DNA from: Hygrophila difformis
Taxonomy: Eukaryota > Streptophyta > Magnoliopsida > Lamiales > Acanthaceae
Reading direction: 5' to 3'
Length of the DNA stretch: 64,000 nucleotides
NCBI GenBank assembly: GCA_030278955.1
Contig: JAOANR010000014.1
Span: 24,554,068 to 24,618,067 of the forward strand
In this document: positions 44,066 through 55,348 of the stretch, piece after piece
Layout of the letters: every line of letters begins with the position of its first letter
How positions within the stretch are numbered: position 1 is the first letter of the stretch
Notes under the pieces: generated by a model
The model's input: only the letters and a program-made list of their open reading frames with translations
The model's database searches: none
What the model was told of the DNA's origin: nothing
Position numbers and translations under genes: made by a program

Positions 44066-44070
44066 GGGAT

Positions 44071-46942
44071 AAGGATAGGGAATGGTTGGAGAGGAGTTTT
44101 TTTGAGGAAGAAATAAGGTTGGCAGTGTGGAGTTGCGACGGGAATAGAGCTCCGGGTCCCGATGGGTTTAATATTAATTTTTTCAAAAAATTTTGGGGAA
44201 TGCTTAAGGGAGATGTCATGGAGACATTCAGCAGGTTTGAGCGAGAATTCAAATTACCAAAAGAAGCCGGAGGATCTTTTATCACTTTAATACCTAAAGT
44301 TGATAATCCGTCGGATTTTGGCGACTATAGGCCAATTTCACTAGTAGGGAGTTTATACAAAGTCATCACTAAGGTGTTGGCTAGAAGATTGCAAATTGTT
44401 TTGGATGAGTTGGTGGGAGTCTCACAAATGGCTTTTGTCCGAGGGAGGCAGATTTTGGATGGTGTACTCATTGCATCTGAGGTGATTCAGACAACACGGG
44501 CAGCCAGGCGAAGTGGATTTGTGATCAAGTTAGATTTCGCAAAGGCATACGACAATGTTTCGTGGGAGTCATTGTTTAACCTACTAGAGGTAATGGGTTT
44601 CGGATTTAGGTGGATACGTTGGATAAAGGAATGTGTTTCATCGGCTTCGGCTGCTGTTTTAGTCAATGGTTCTCCTTCAAAGTTTTTTAAGATGCAAAAA
44701 GGACTTCGACAAGGGGATCCACTCTCCCCGTACTTTGTTGTTTTAGTAGCAGATATTTTAAATAGAATGATGATTAAAGCTGCTGCTTTGGGGCGATTAA
44801 AAGGCCTGGAGTCGGGCAGGGGTGGGCCGGTGATCACGCACCTGCAATACGCCGATGACACTATTGTATTTTGTGAGGGTGAGTTGAGCCAGGTGATATT
44901 AATAAAAAGAATTCTTTGGTGCTTGACTCTGACCACAAGCTTGAGAATTAATTTTTGCAAGAGTCATATATTTGGCATTAATATGTCGGAAGAGATGGAG
45001 GGTGAGGCAGCAAGGATCCTTGGTTGCAAAGTGGGGAAATGGCCATTTCAATATTTGGGAATTCCCATAAGGGGAAGACTAAATGGTACAGAAATATGGA
45101 ATCCAGTTTTGGAGAAAATAGAAACAAGGTTGGCGGGTTGGAAATGGACGACTTTTATCCCAAGCCGGGAGGATCTGTCTCATAAAATCAGTGCTGAATT
45201 CCTTACCTGTTTACTATATGTCTCTGTTTAAGGTTCCTAGGTCGGTGGCGGATAGGTTGGAAAGATTAAAAAGAGGCTTTTTCTGGAATGATTTGGAAGG
45301 GGGAAGGAAAATGCATACAATATCATGGTACAGAATTTGCCAACACAGGGACTTTGGAGGTTTGAATATATTGGACACCAACCGTTTCAATCAGGCGTTA
45401 TTGTTGAAGTTGAGATGGAGATTTGGGTGTGAAAATTCACTATGGAAGAAGGTGATAGACGAAAAGTATTATGGGGGTTCGTCTCCTTTAATTCCTGAAG
45501 CAAGACCTGGGTCATCCGTTTGGGGAAATATCTGTAAAACCTGGGAAAGCAGCGGAGCTGGGACTGATAGAGGTGGTTTTAAAATCCATGTGGGTAATGG
45601 GAGGGCTGTGCGATTTTGGCAGGACGCTTGGGGGGTGGTAGGGAGATCGTTGAAGGATACTTTTCCAAGATTGTTTGCATTGGCTGTAAACATGGGAGGG
45701 ATGATTGAAGAATTTGGTTTTTGGTCAGGCTTATGGGTCTGGAAAATTGATTTAAGAAGGCCATTATTCGATTAGGAGAATGAGGTATGGAACGAGTTCT
45801 TGAAAGTGCTCCATCAAACAGAACTGAATTGGTACTTGGTAGATCGAGTGGACTGGCAGTTGGAGGGAAACGGAAAATTCACTACTCGGTCATGTTGGTA
45901 CTTGGAAGAGGGAAGAGTAAGAAGTGATCTCGAAGGGTTGTGGAGAAGACTGTGGAAGACTAAAGCTCCAATGAAAGCAAAATTGCTAGCTTGGAAGATA
46001 CTTCAAAATGCATTGCCTGTTAAAGTAGAACTATTGAAGAGAGGATGTCAACAAATTCGGGATGTTAGATGCAACTTATGTTCTGGAGAAGCCGAAACAT
46101 TAGACCACCTCTTTTGTCGTTGTGAGTTTGCAAGGGTCTTATGGTACCAAGGGGTGTCATGGTTCGGGGTGAAGTGGGCAGTGCCAGGTCTAGTGGTTAA
46201 CATCATATCATGGTGGATGCATTGTGGAATTCGCAGGGGTGGAGGGGAGCCTTGGAATATAACAGGTCTGGTTATTTAATGGTTAATTTGGAAATAGCGG
46301 AACGAGGTAATTTTCAAAGGATCGTCGGCCAACATAGAAGCAGCAATCGAAGAGATGAGATGGAGGGCGACTACTTGGTGGAAAGCAGCCGGGGTGAGCG
46401 TTGATCTGAATCCGGTGATTCCAGACGATCTACAACCTGCAAGTTTTGCTTATTCAGGTTGTAGAAGGGTGAAGATGGCTCGTAGTGGTTTAACTTGGAT
46501 TTGCCCGGGCAAAGGCTGGTTGAAGATTAATACGGATGGGTCGTCACTTGGAAATCCGGGGCCGGCAGGAATCGGTGGTATTGTTCGGGATGAGGAGGGG
46601 AAAGTGATCTTCATCCTGTCTGACTCCATTGGCTATGCAGACTCGTCTGAAGCAGAATTAACAGCGATTAGCCGGGTATGTGAGGCATTGATTCGCGATC
46701 AAGGTTTCCCTTTACAAAAACTTGTTTTCGAATGCGATTCGCACAATGTTGTGAAATGGCTAGAAGACCCGGGACGGATCCCTTGGCGTTTCAGTAAACT
46801 TGTTGGACCGATTGTCACGATTCTAAACTTCGCTGGAGATTTCAGATTTCAACAAATTTTCAGAGAACAGAACTCTATGGCGGATTATTGGGCCAAGTTG
46901 GGGGCGGTGGGAGGAGGACGGGTAGAAGAATGGTTTCAGTAG
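44071..46942 (+). pseudogene. LINE ORF2, 3' part: reverse transcriptase, zf-RVT, RNase H
   Basis: Continues the LINE after the insertion: NRAPGPDGFN, TLIPKVDNP, DYRPISLVGSLYKVITKVLA, KLDFAKAYDNV, GLRQGDPLSPYF and the catalytic LQYADDTIVF. After a frameshift near 45190 it reads LNSLPVYYMSLFKVP. The zf-RVT part shows APMKAKLLAWKIL and CNLCSGEAETLDHLFCRC. RNase H follows with NTDGSSLGNPGPAG, SEAEL, ECDS and NSMAD, and the stop is at 46942. In-frame stops occur at 45773 (TAG), 46277 (TAA) and 46295 (TAG). Plant L1 elements typically carry this C-terminal RNase H. The copy is inactive. Confidence 0.9.
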
Positions 46943-47187
46943 TTATTGAGAGTTGATTGTTGTAATGCTGTTTACTTGTTTCTTGGATGCAGCGGGTTTG
47001 AAAGTTTTCGTGGAATGGACGAAGGGAGATGTCGCAAGAAAAGTCGTTGCAGATAGCTATGAGAGCTCTACATGTGGGCAAGGAAGTGCGGTAGCTAATA
47101 GGTGTTGTTGTTGTTGTAATGTGTTGCTGGGATACATGAAGCCAATGAAGTTACTGCTGCGGATACACATCTATTATAATAAAAAAG

Positions 47188-48290
47188 TGCTTGCCCAACA
47201 GTCAAATAGCTTATGAATAGTATTTCACTCACAAAAAATAGCTTATGAACAGTAAAATGTAGCTTATATGGCTCGGCTTAGAAACACATCTCATTTTATT
47301 TTATAAAATGCCAAATTTTCAAATACCGGAAATGCTTAGAAATAGAAAGTGAGAACAATCGATAACAGGAAAGAAGTTGATTCCGGAAACACACCTCAAT
47401 TCAAAATTCACAAAATGCCAAAAAATTTCAGAATTCAAATTTCTTCCTCGAAATGCTTAGAGAGTGTAGAGATAGGAAGAAGCGATTTTAGAATTCAAAT
47501 TTCTTTCGAAAGAGCGACTTCGCTCGCGCGCTCTTGCTCATCGGACAACCACCGGCGCCGGCCTCCTCTCTGCCTCTAATCTCACCCGCACTCCACCGTT
47601 CTTCTCTGCTTCAAATTTCAAATTTCTTCAATGCTTAGAATGAGAAAATGAACAGAGATTCTGGACAGATTTGGACCACGCCGGTGCCATCTCTCTCTAT
47701 CTCTCTCGCACTCTCATCTCTTTCTTACTCTCCCCTGCACTCTCCCCTTTCCTAGGAATTGTTGTTTTCAGGGTCATAACGGAAGATGCAATTGTCATAT
47801 TATAGAGGCTTCCTCTTTGGTTAAACTATATCCCAGAATCAATTGCAGAACTGACAAAGGAGCCTTCAAGGTAAGAATTGAAAATAAAAAAACTTATGAT
47901 GTTCATAAGGATTTCATTGTAGCTAAAATCAACAATTCTTTTTATAGTATAAATATAGATTTCTCTTTCTAATGGTTGTTGTTGATACCAGAATGGAGAG
48001 TTTGTTCCTGATATTTGTATATTTGTGATATTTGATGACTGCTTTGTATAATAAGTATGCTCTGTGTTTGTACAGATTTGAATCTTGCATTTAGCATAAT
48101 TTTTTGTTTTCTAAATTTATATTGTGCCTATTAAATGTTCGATAAAATGTCCCATTGAGTATGATGTTTACTTCAACCATCCATCTGTCACACTTAACAA
48201 TTGTTCACATAATATATGTGAATTTCTAAAGCTATTCAGCCTCGTGACATTTATGCATGATTAAAAAGAACACATTTTTATGCAGAGAAA
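47188..48290. other. Intergenic region with CT-rich, leader-like sequence
   Basis: Repeated AATTCAAATTTCTTC and AATGCTTAGA phrases occur at 47321-47640, then a (CT)-rich stretch (47690-47755) like a plant 5' UTR. An exon-like segment ends on AAG-GTAAGA near 47871. I cannot assign a gene. Confidence 0.4.
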
Positions 48291-48452
48291 TGGAGGAACA
48301 CTAAAAGAAGATGTCATCGTTAACTATGTTCAGATTGTGTATCTTGGTCTATTGGCTACTGGCATGACAGGTTTTTATATTTTGATTTTATTAATTAATT
48401 AATTTATTGTATATTAAAGTTAGTTCTGCGGACTGAGAAGTGAAAAGATATA

Positions 48453-48810
48453 CTCCCTCCGTCCCACTTGAAGTGGCTCAAAACTTTTGGGCACGGTATT
48501 TTATGTGGAGATAATTAGTATATGATGTAGGGGTAGGTTAGTGTTTAAAGTAAGGGTAAATTAGGAATTGGAATGATGTGATTGTAATGGGTTTGAATTT
48601 TATATTAATTTATTTATGTATGATGTGATGGTTGTGAGTTTTAATTTATTAATGGTAGTGGATTGAAAATTATAATATATTTATTTATTGATATGATGTG
48701 ATGGGTAGGTTGGTGATTAAATATTTAATTATTTCCTAAAAAGGAAATGGGACAAAGTGTTGGGACGGACGAAAAAGGAAAGTGAGACACTTCAAATGGG
48801 ACAGAGGGAG
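48453..48810. mobile_element. Stowaway-type MITE, second family
   Basis: TIRs CTCCCTCCGTCCCACTTGAA and TTCAAATGGGACAGAGGGAG, with TA on each side (48451-48452, 48811-48812), enclose 358 bp of AT-rich sequence unrelated to the 258 bp family. Just upstream, 48284-48371 is an exon-like open stretch of unknown origin (LKEDVIVNYVQIVYLGLL). Confidence 0.9.
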
Positions 48811-49133
48811 TATCATTTATACATGAGTGCTAATGCTAGGACTCTAAAAACATAGTCTTGGATTTTAAGTTGCAAGGTAATCAATTTCAACAAATTTTGG
48901 TGCTTAACACCAATGACAATTGGTTTGATGGATGTAAAAATCATTGAAGATGGCACCGCATTTTGGGTTGACTGGATAGATGTCGTATTTGTTGCTCTAT
49001 AGACATAATATTTTGGACATGATATCTGGAAATCATGTTGCATTTGAAGCCTGTTTTGGGGAGCTTTAATTCCTACTAAATTTTCATTTACATATATTTG
49101 ATCTTTATTCTTTTTCTTTGCATCTTTTATTAG

Positions 49134-49333
49134 GCGGTAGTTTTCGAATACTAACTTATGCTCAACAACATCTGTGTGCTAAACTGAATGATGGTAAGTG
49201 TCAGTTTGCTTCCAAAATCTATTGACCTTTTTGTGTTACTAACACAAAGCTTGCTGTTTTTTCAAGGTATGAGAAACTTAAGCGATGGGATGATCTCAGA
49301 GCTTACATTTTTAAAGCCTCTCAAGCAAACTTT
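49134..49333 (+). pseudogene. TOR: Fragment of the TOR kinase gene (FAT domain)
   Basis: Two short segments translate as ILTYAQQHLCAKLND (about 49149-49193) and, after a GTAAGT...AAG gap that looks like a retained intron, YEKLKRWDDLRAYIFKASQA (from 49268). They correspond, in order, to the plant TOR FAT-domain stretch ILTYAQQHLGVQL...WYEKLQRWDDALKAYTAKASQ. The order and the junction inside the Trp codon before Tyr fit an exon border. The copy has a 5-6 base insertion before ILTY, one missing codon after WDD and a stop soon after KASQA. Nothing else of this ~2,400-residue kinase is recognisable nearby, so this is a captured or relic genomic fragment. Confidence 0.7.
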
Positions 49334-50650
49334 GTTTGAAGAAATCAATTTTTTTATTGGGCGTTCTCTCCATTTGCTTAATCGATTATAAGGAAAGTTG
49401 AAAAGCCACTTGGTTAATTTTCTGGATCTTTGTTGTTTTTGCAGTACTCAATTAATGACAGAAGTTGCTAGGAAAAAGCCGTTGAGAGGATTTCAGTTGT
49501 CAACAGGTTGGGTCAGGCGAAAAAGTCACATAAGTAATTGAGAATTGTTGGACAAAATGCCATAAGGTATTTTTAGCGATTTTAATATAAAAAATTTGTT
49601 CTGGTATGCTAGATCTTAAGTTTCTATATTTTGTTTTGTTTGTGGTATTTTTATGAGTGTAGGAATGTACTATTTACACCTCCTAAATGAGTTGCCTTAG
49701 CTTAGGGCATTAATATTTTCTTCCAACGTTCACATATGCCTATGCCACTTCAAGGATTGCACCTCGAGGAATTTTTTGACAAAATGCCCCTATTCCCGAA
49801 GATATTTGCTTCCCTACAAGGAAGATTACTGATAAGTTTTATCATTGGTACACCAAGTAATTAAGTTGCAACTGGTATATTTTATTTTTGTTGGTGTGGT
49901 TAGCAGTACTATAATTTTTACAGCATAGGATTATGTTTGTGGCTTTCTGGTTTGCTTTGTTTTATCATAATGTATTTCTTTTAAGCATTTTGGTTTGGAT
50001 TCTCTAATCTAGAGGTTCAACCAGAGATGAGACTGGAGTACATGATAGCATAGTTAACTACCTCATCACCAGTCACCAGCCAAGAAAAGGAAACTTAGGT
50101 TGATTACATGATTGTGTAGTTTTATTTTGATTCAACTTTGGCCATTTTTTGTTCGTTATTATTTATTTTAATGTTGTCATATAATTGCGTACATGTCCCC
50201 TATGTGTATGTGTTCTATTCAACATTGAGATTGTAACTTTGTTTGTTTGTTTGTTTGTTTTTTTTCTTTTTTCTTTTTTTGTGTGTTTTTTTTTATTTTC
50301 TTGGCAATGGCCACAAAATGAATTAAAAGTTATCAGCAAATGCTAATGGTTTGACAGAGAAGAATCATCCCTTTAGTCAAAGTATTATGAGGCTTTTTAT
50401 CAAATATTCTATGTATAGTTGCCTTCCTTGGGTTTTACATAATAATATAACAAGAGTATGGAATCTCAACTACTCCTTCTGAAGAGCTGAAAACAAAATA
50501 CTACAAAATGAAGTGATAGTTTGTTGCAGAAAGAGAAAAATGAGTGAAAACACACAAAAGGCTACGGTGAATGTGAGTTTCTTTTGCCTTTAATTTTCTT
50601 GATCTCTTTTAGGAATTTATAATTTATGATGTTTCTCTACTTTCATACTT
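49334..50650. other. Intergenic region with one further exon-like stretch
   Basis: Around 49444-49560 a stretch after TTTTTGCAG translates as EKAVERISVVNRLGQAKKSHK, then a TAA, then LRIVGQNAIR. It looks protein-derived but I do not recognise it. The rest is AT-rich, with (GTTT)n and T-rich runs at 50238-50295. Confidence 0.35.
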
Positions 50651-50773
50651 AGGAAGCATGTGAAAAGGGGATCAATTGTTTATTCTCTGAAGAACAAAAG
50701 TTTGATTCTTCATTGCCTGGAAGGAGTGCATATGAGGCTAAGCTTGAATTTGTGTTTTTGTTTAGGAGAGTAA

Positions 50774-51190
50774 CTGATAAGGGTGAATATGTTCATACAT
50801 TTTGTTAATATTTTAAGTGGTTTGGAGTTGATAAATGTGGATATGGCTTATTTGTGCATATTTTGATTATTTTGTAGGTTTGAAGGAGATTGAGGGAAAA
50901 CAAGTGAAAATTAGCTTTTGGTGTAGGGTTGGAAATTAAACCCTAATGGGCTTGGACCCATTTATCAGATAAAAGAAGGAAGGAATGGCTGGATTAAGAA
51001 AAGAAATCAAGGCAATTAAGGAAAGAAAGAAAAGGCCAATTGCTGAGAAGAAAAGAATTAAAATTGAGAAGTAAACAGGAGACTAGGGCACGACAGAATT
51101 GAAGAATTGGATTGAAGGAAGAGAGAAAGGAGCATGCAACTCAAGCATCCAAGAGATCCATTCTCGATCCACTTCAATTATGGTTGTAAT
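50774..51190 (+). repeat. Left piece of the Athila 5' LTR
   Basis: From about TGATAAGGGTGAATATG to CAATTATGGTTGTAAT, purine-rich in its second half (50960-51130). It joins 60737 after removing the nested element and one GTAAT, giving continuous LTR-like sequence. The true left end could lie anywhere in 50650-50800. Confidence 0.55.
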
Positions 51191-53953
51191 TGTAACACCC
51201 CGGATTTGATAACCCAGGCCGGGATGTTACCGCCGCATTTCCCTAGCAAGACACGGCTTCCCGAGCTCGCTAAGGAAATGCAAGGCTTGTGGGTATGAAA
51301 AAGATTTAAAACATTTCAAGATTTAGTCCGGAAATTTATAATACTTAGTACGGTAGTAGAAATTATCACGTGCGGAAAATAAATAAAGAAAGTGCAGCGG
51401 AAAGTAAAATCACGGCCAACATGGCCAAATCCTCGGGTTTAACAGACCCGGTAAAAACAGTACGATGCAGAAATTTAAAATGTCCATTATGATTTCCCCC
51501 AAGTGCATATGCAATGCGTCACTCGACGTACTCTGTAAAAAAAAGAAATGACAACGGTTGTCAGTATAAAAATATACTGAGTAAGTTAATCCCTAACTAC
51601 AAATAAAAGGGGTTACAAGTGTTTAAACCTAAGATTTCGCTTAGCGTACGAGAATTTAAAAATATACATGATTTATTTGCAGCGGAAAAACATGATTAAA
51701 GAACTTAATTTAAAAAGCGAAATTTAAAGCATAATTTAAGATGCGTAAATTTTAAATGCATAATTAAAGACAGGATAAATACGATTTAAGCATAAAGAAA
51801 CACTCACACGAGTCTTTTACTTTTCATCCCGTAAACTAAGAAGAGGACACCATACCGGGAGATCACTAACGAGGCAATCTCAACATAGGACCACTAACGA
51901 TGCAGTCCAAACAATGGGAGACCACTAACGAGGCAGTCTCAAAGATAGTAGGACCACTAACGAGGCGATCCAAAAAGATAGTAGGACCACTAACGAGGCG
52001 ATCCACAAATACAGCGCGCGAGATCACTAACGAGGCAATCTCAGATAGTAAGGAGACCACTAACGAGGCAGTCTCAAAGATAATGATAGTATGAAGATCG
52101 GCTCAGCCTAGTGAACGGGATTTTTCGAAAGTTCGTATTTCAAAGTTATCAAATGATCGATATCGCGTTTTCATAGTTCGAGTTTTCTCAAGTTCGAAAA
52201 ATCCTATTCGAGGCAGTTTACGCCTTTCTTAATTTAAAATTCGTCTTTTCCCCAAAAATTCTGAAACTTTGCCAGTAATTCAAAATCACACACACGAACA
52301 ACTTTCATGTTTTAAGTTTTTGGAAATAAGGTTCCGAAGTGAGTTGAAATTTGAGTTTATTGCAAGGAATAATTTATGTCTTGAAAACTGTTTCCGTCAC
52401 AGGTTCGTGCAACACCGATTAAAAATTCATTTCAAAACCAATCGATGTGGAATTTTTACAGTAACTACACAACACATTAAGGAACAACTTTCATGTTTTA
52501 AGAATTTGGAAATAATGAATTCTTGGCACTCAAAAATCGAGTGCAACTCACTGCATACTCATGGCCCTTAAAACGAATTCAAAACAGTTCTAAAAACTTG
52601 GCCGTTTGACATATCAAATGAACACCAAAATTCGTGAAATTTTATAGGCATAATCTAGACACAATTATCTACAACTTTTGTTTAGAAATGCAAAGTTAAA
52701 TCATTCGAAAAATGGGTGAAAAACATGCATCAAGTTGAATGAAGGAATCTGTCACAGAATTAAATTGTTCGGTTCGATACAGAAAGTTCATGGCGAAAAT
52801 TGGGATAGCAAAACTTAATGTCAACGGCTGAAATTTGGACACAAGATAGATAAAGGTGTTAGGAACAACTTTTATGTTGAAAAGTTTTCGGTTTGGATTC
52901 CCGAAGGTCGAGTTTTTGGCGAGTCTTTAAAATTGGACGAAAATAGGGTTTTTGAAAACCGATTTTTGTTACAAGCCTATATCTCGAGATTTAAACAACA
53001 AACAACCACGAAAATTTGTGAGTAAGGTTTTAACTTACTTAGGATGATGATAGGGTCGCTGGATTGGGTTTCCGGATGTCCTAGGGTCACGACGAACGGC
53101 CAACTTCTCCGATCGCTTTTTGTTCGTTTTCCGACGGGAAATCGTAGTAAGGAAAGAGTGTTAGAATTCGAGTTTCTGAGACTTATGGACGAATTGAAAC
53201 TTTGTACAATAGCTTACCAAGAGTCTAGAGGGCAGGGCTTGGTTCCTTTCGCCTTGCCGTCGCCGGAATACTTGCCGGAAAGTGAGTTCGGAGAGGTTTC
53301 GACTTGGAGAGGAGTTTTGGAGGTGTTTAGGGTTAGGTTTTCTGAGAGTGAGGGGGAGGGGCGCCCCAAATCTGATCTTATGCCCTTCCCCATTGGTGTG
53401 ATCGACTTGCCATTGATGGAGGTCGGATTTTTGGCAAGAAAATCGCCATGGAAGGAAAGTTTACACCTCCTGCACCTCTGGCGCGCTGGTGGCGCGCACA
53501 TAGGCCTTTGTGCGCGCGGAGCACGCGTGGCCTGCCCTGGAGGCGCGACGCCCTTGGCCGCGCGGTGGCCGCGCGGCGGCGCACGGGCAGCGCGGGCCGG
53601 CCGGACCGGCCGGTTCGGCGGTCCGCGTGTTTCGTCGGGTCTTCCCTCGCTTTCCCCTATCGGTTTTCTACGTGTTAGCTCGATTCCCTGGGTCGTCTTC
53701 GTTTCGGAATCTTCTCCTTAATCTTGTTACGAGTCCGGCTTATCGCTCGCAACATTTCCGGGTCCTACTTAGCCTAGTCTAAATTGGTTCCAACATCTCC
53801 TATCGTCCTTGTGATCTAATTCGGGATGTACTTTGTGATTTATTTCGTGACTGAACTTAGAAATTAGTTCTAAGCTGCCTACGTACCCTGTGAAGGGATC
53901 AAGTCATGACGTAGTTCAAAACAATTTGAATTTGTTTTTCCTCGGGTGTTACA
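51191..53953 (-). repeat. LTR (3' in element orientation), 2,763 bp
   Basis: About 99.5% identical to 57971-60731 by eye. It carries the hairpin array (51857-52080), several AACAACTTTCATGTTTTAAG-like phrases (52296, 52486, 52862), and a very GC-rich stretch (53470-53640) full of GCGCGC/GGCCGG. Open frames within it on the plus strand are not supported as genes. Confidence 0.95.
51857..52080. repeat. Seven hairpin repeats with constant core CACTAACGAGGC and changing arms
   Basis: Each ~30-35 bp unit holds CACTAACGAGGC between short arms: GAGAT/ATCTC, GGAC/GTCC, GAGAC/GTCTC, GGA/TCC, GGA/TCC, GAGAT/ATCTC and GAGAC/GTCTC. Five of seven pairs are fully complementary though the arm sequence differs. 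The same array is at 58637-58860 in the other LTR, where unit 2 keeps GAGGC instead of GATGC. Confidence 0.85.
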
Positions 53954-53966
53954 TCCTCCCCCCCTT
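53954..53966 (-). promoter_or_regulatory. Polypurine tract of the nested element
   Basis: The minus strand reads AAGGGGGGGGAGGA directly before TGTAACACCC, the priming site for plus-strand DNA synthesis. It fixes the element orientation. Confidence 0.85.
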
Positions 53967-54399
53967 AAGAATACAGTTATGTCCCCATAACTGTGGTCGG
54001 GTCGTCTTGGAAGAGGGTAGGGTAACGTTGCCTCATGTCGGCTTCCAATTCCCAGGTTGCCGTCTCCGTCTCGTGGTTGGACCACAGGACCTTGACCATC
54101 CTTACAGTTTTATTCCTTGTCACCCTTTCCTTGTAGTCGAGTATTTACACCGGGGTTTTTTCATAGGTCAAGTCATCATCCAATTCGTTTACGTCCGGTT
54201 GGAGTACACCCGACGCGTCGGCACGTACTTCTTTTAGTTGGGGGTCGCGGAACGCATTAAGGTTACGAGCAAACGGTGGTGGGGACGTTAGTTAACATGC
54301 CGTTCTCATTTTCCTACGGAATTTCTTAGGGTCCCTAGGTATTTACGTCCCGGGGGTTTCCTGTAGTCCTGCGAAAGGTGGGCGTGAGGCAATTCCGCC

Positions 54400-55347
54400 G
54401 TCCTTGCCCGGAATAATGCCAGGCGATGCTCCATGTCGACGTATTTCTCTGTCAATGTATGCCCGGGTTCAGTGAGGAGCGTATAGCGAAAGAGATTGAG
54501 CAGAACAGGAAAGATAAAACTCCTCCCGGGTCTCGCGCGGTGGCCGCGCGTTGGCGCGCGGGGAGCGCGCGGCACCCTCTGTTCGAGAAAATAGGGCTCG
54601 CGCTCCGACGAGCCACTTCCCCCATTTCCCATCCGAGAACACACCCCCAATTCTCTCTAAATCCGGCGAGTTACCTTCCTGTTTGCTCGATTTCGACTTC
54701 AATTTCACTCATCCAGGTACGGTTCTACTAAACCCACTTACCAATTTCAACTTTTATGTTTTGAATGATTTGATTTGTGGAGAGATTTAGGAAATTAGGG
54801 TTTGTGTACAAAAATTGGGGGTTTGTGATTTTTAGGCTTGATTTGTGCAATTTAGCAAGTGTATGTGGCAATTGTTGTTACTCTTGTTGCCTTGCCTATG
54901 TTTATGTTGTAATGTGTTTATGTTTTTGGCAAATTCTTGTTGAATTCGAATCCTTAGAAAGGCTATGAAGTTATTGATGCTTGGTTGCTATTGGGGTGTG
55001 ATTATTAGTTCGTTCCCCCGTTGTTTGGTGCTGTAGGATTTGCCGTATTGTTATTAGAATGATTGTTTCATTCTGTGGGCGATTTCCGTGTGTTGTTAGT
55101 AACTTAGGTTTTGGTTTATTGTGCACATAACGTGTTCGACGGAATGCCACAAAGGGTTTAGGCACTAGTTTGAGCATATTCTTTGTCTAGGTTACCTCCT
55201 GGTTGGCCTTAGTAAACGGTAGGATGTGTTGTTCTTACGGTACATTCGCGTTGGAAATGTATATTAATGCCCTTTTCGTATTTTTTTTTTTTTTTTTTGA
55301 CTTCTGTGTGGGACTTAGCCTTATAATAGGTGTTTGGTAACTTGCAG
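54400..55347 (+). promoter_or_regulatory. 5' leader of the antisense ORF with a ~630 bp intron
   Basis: A pyrimidine-rich, leader-like stretch (54600-54716) ends on CATCCAG-GTACGG (donor 54717). The following AT-rich sequence ends on AACTTGCAG (acceptor 55347). The first ATG after the join (55349) is in frame with the ORF. This is typical plant leader-intron architecture and suggests that the plus-strand gene is transcribed in its own right, against the element. A GCGCGC/GGCCGC-rich block at 54530-54580 resembles the GC-rich part of the LTR. No TATA box was placed. Confidence 0.5.
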
Positions 55348-55348
55348 G

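Larger units (their letters stand above)
31990..47187 (+). mobile_element. L1-type LINE, decayed, split by an LTR-element insertion
   Basis: ORF1 (about 32170-34161), ORF2 endonuclease to linker (34202-35465), then reverse transcriptase to RNase H (44071-46942) all lie on the plus strand in L1 order. An AATAAAAAAG-type tail ends near 47187. The 8,600 bp at 35466-44065 is a later insertion. Frameshifts and in-frame stops make the LINE inactive. Its own target-site duplication was not found, so outer borders are approximate. Confidence 0.85.

Noticed and set aside
53044..53721. 226-codon plus-strand frame inside the left LTR (and its partner at 59823-60179 / 60158-60499)
   Set aside because: It lies in an LTR, is broken by an indel in the other LTR, and gets its length from GC-rich repeats with no stop codons. 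No domain is visible.
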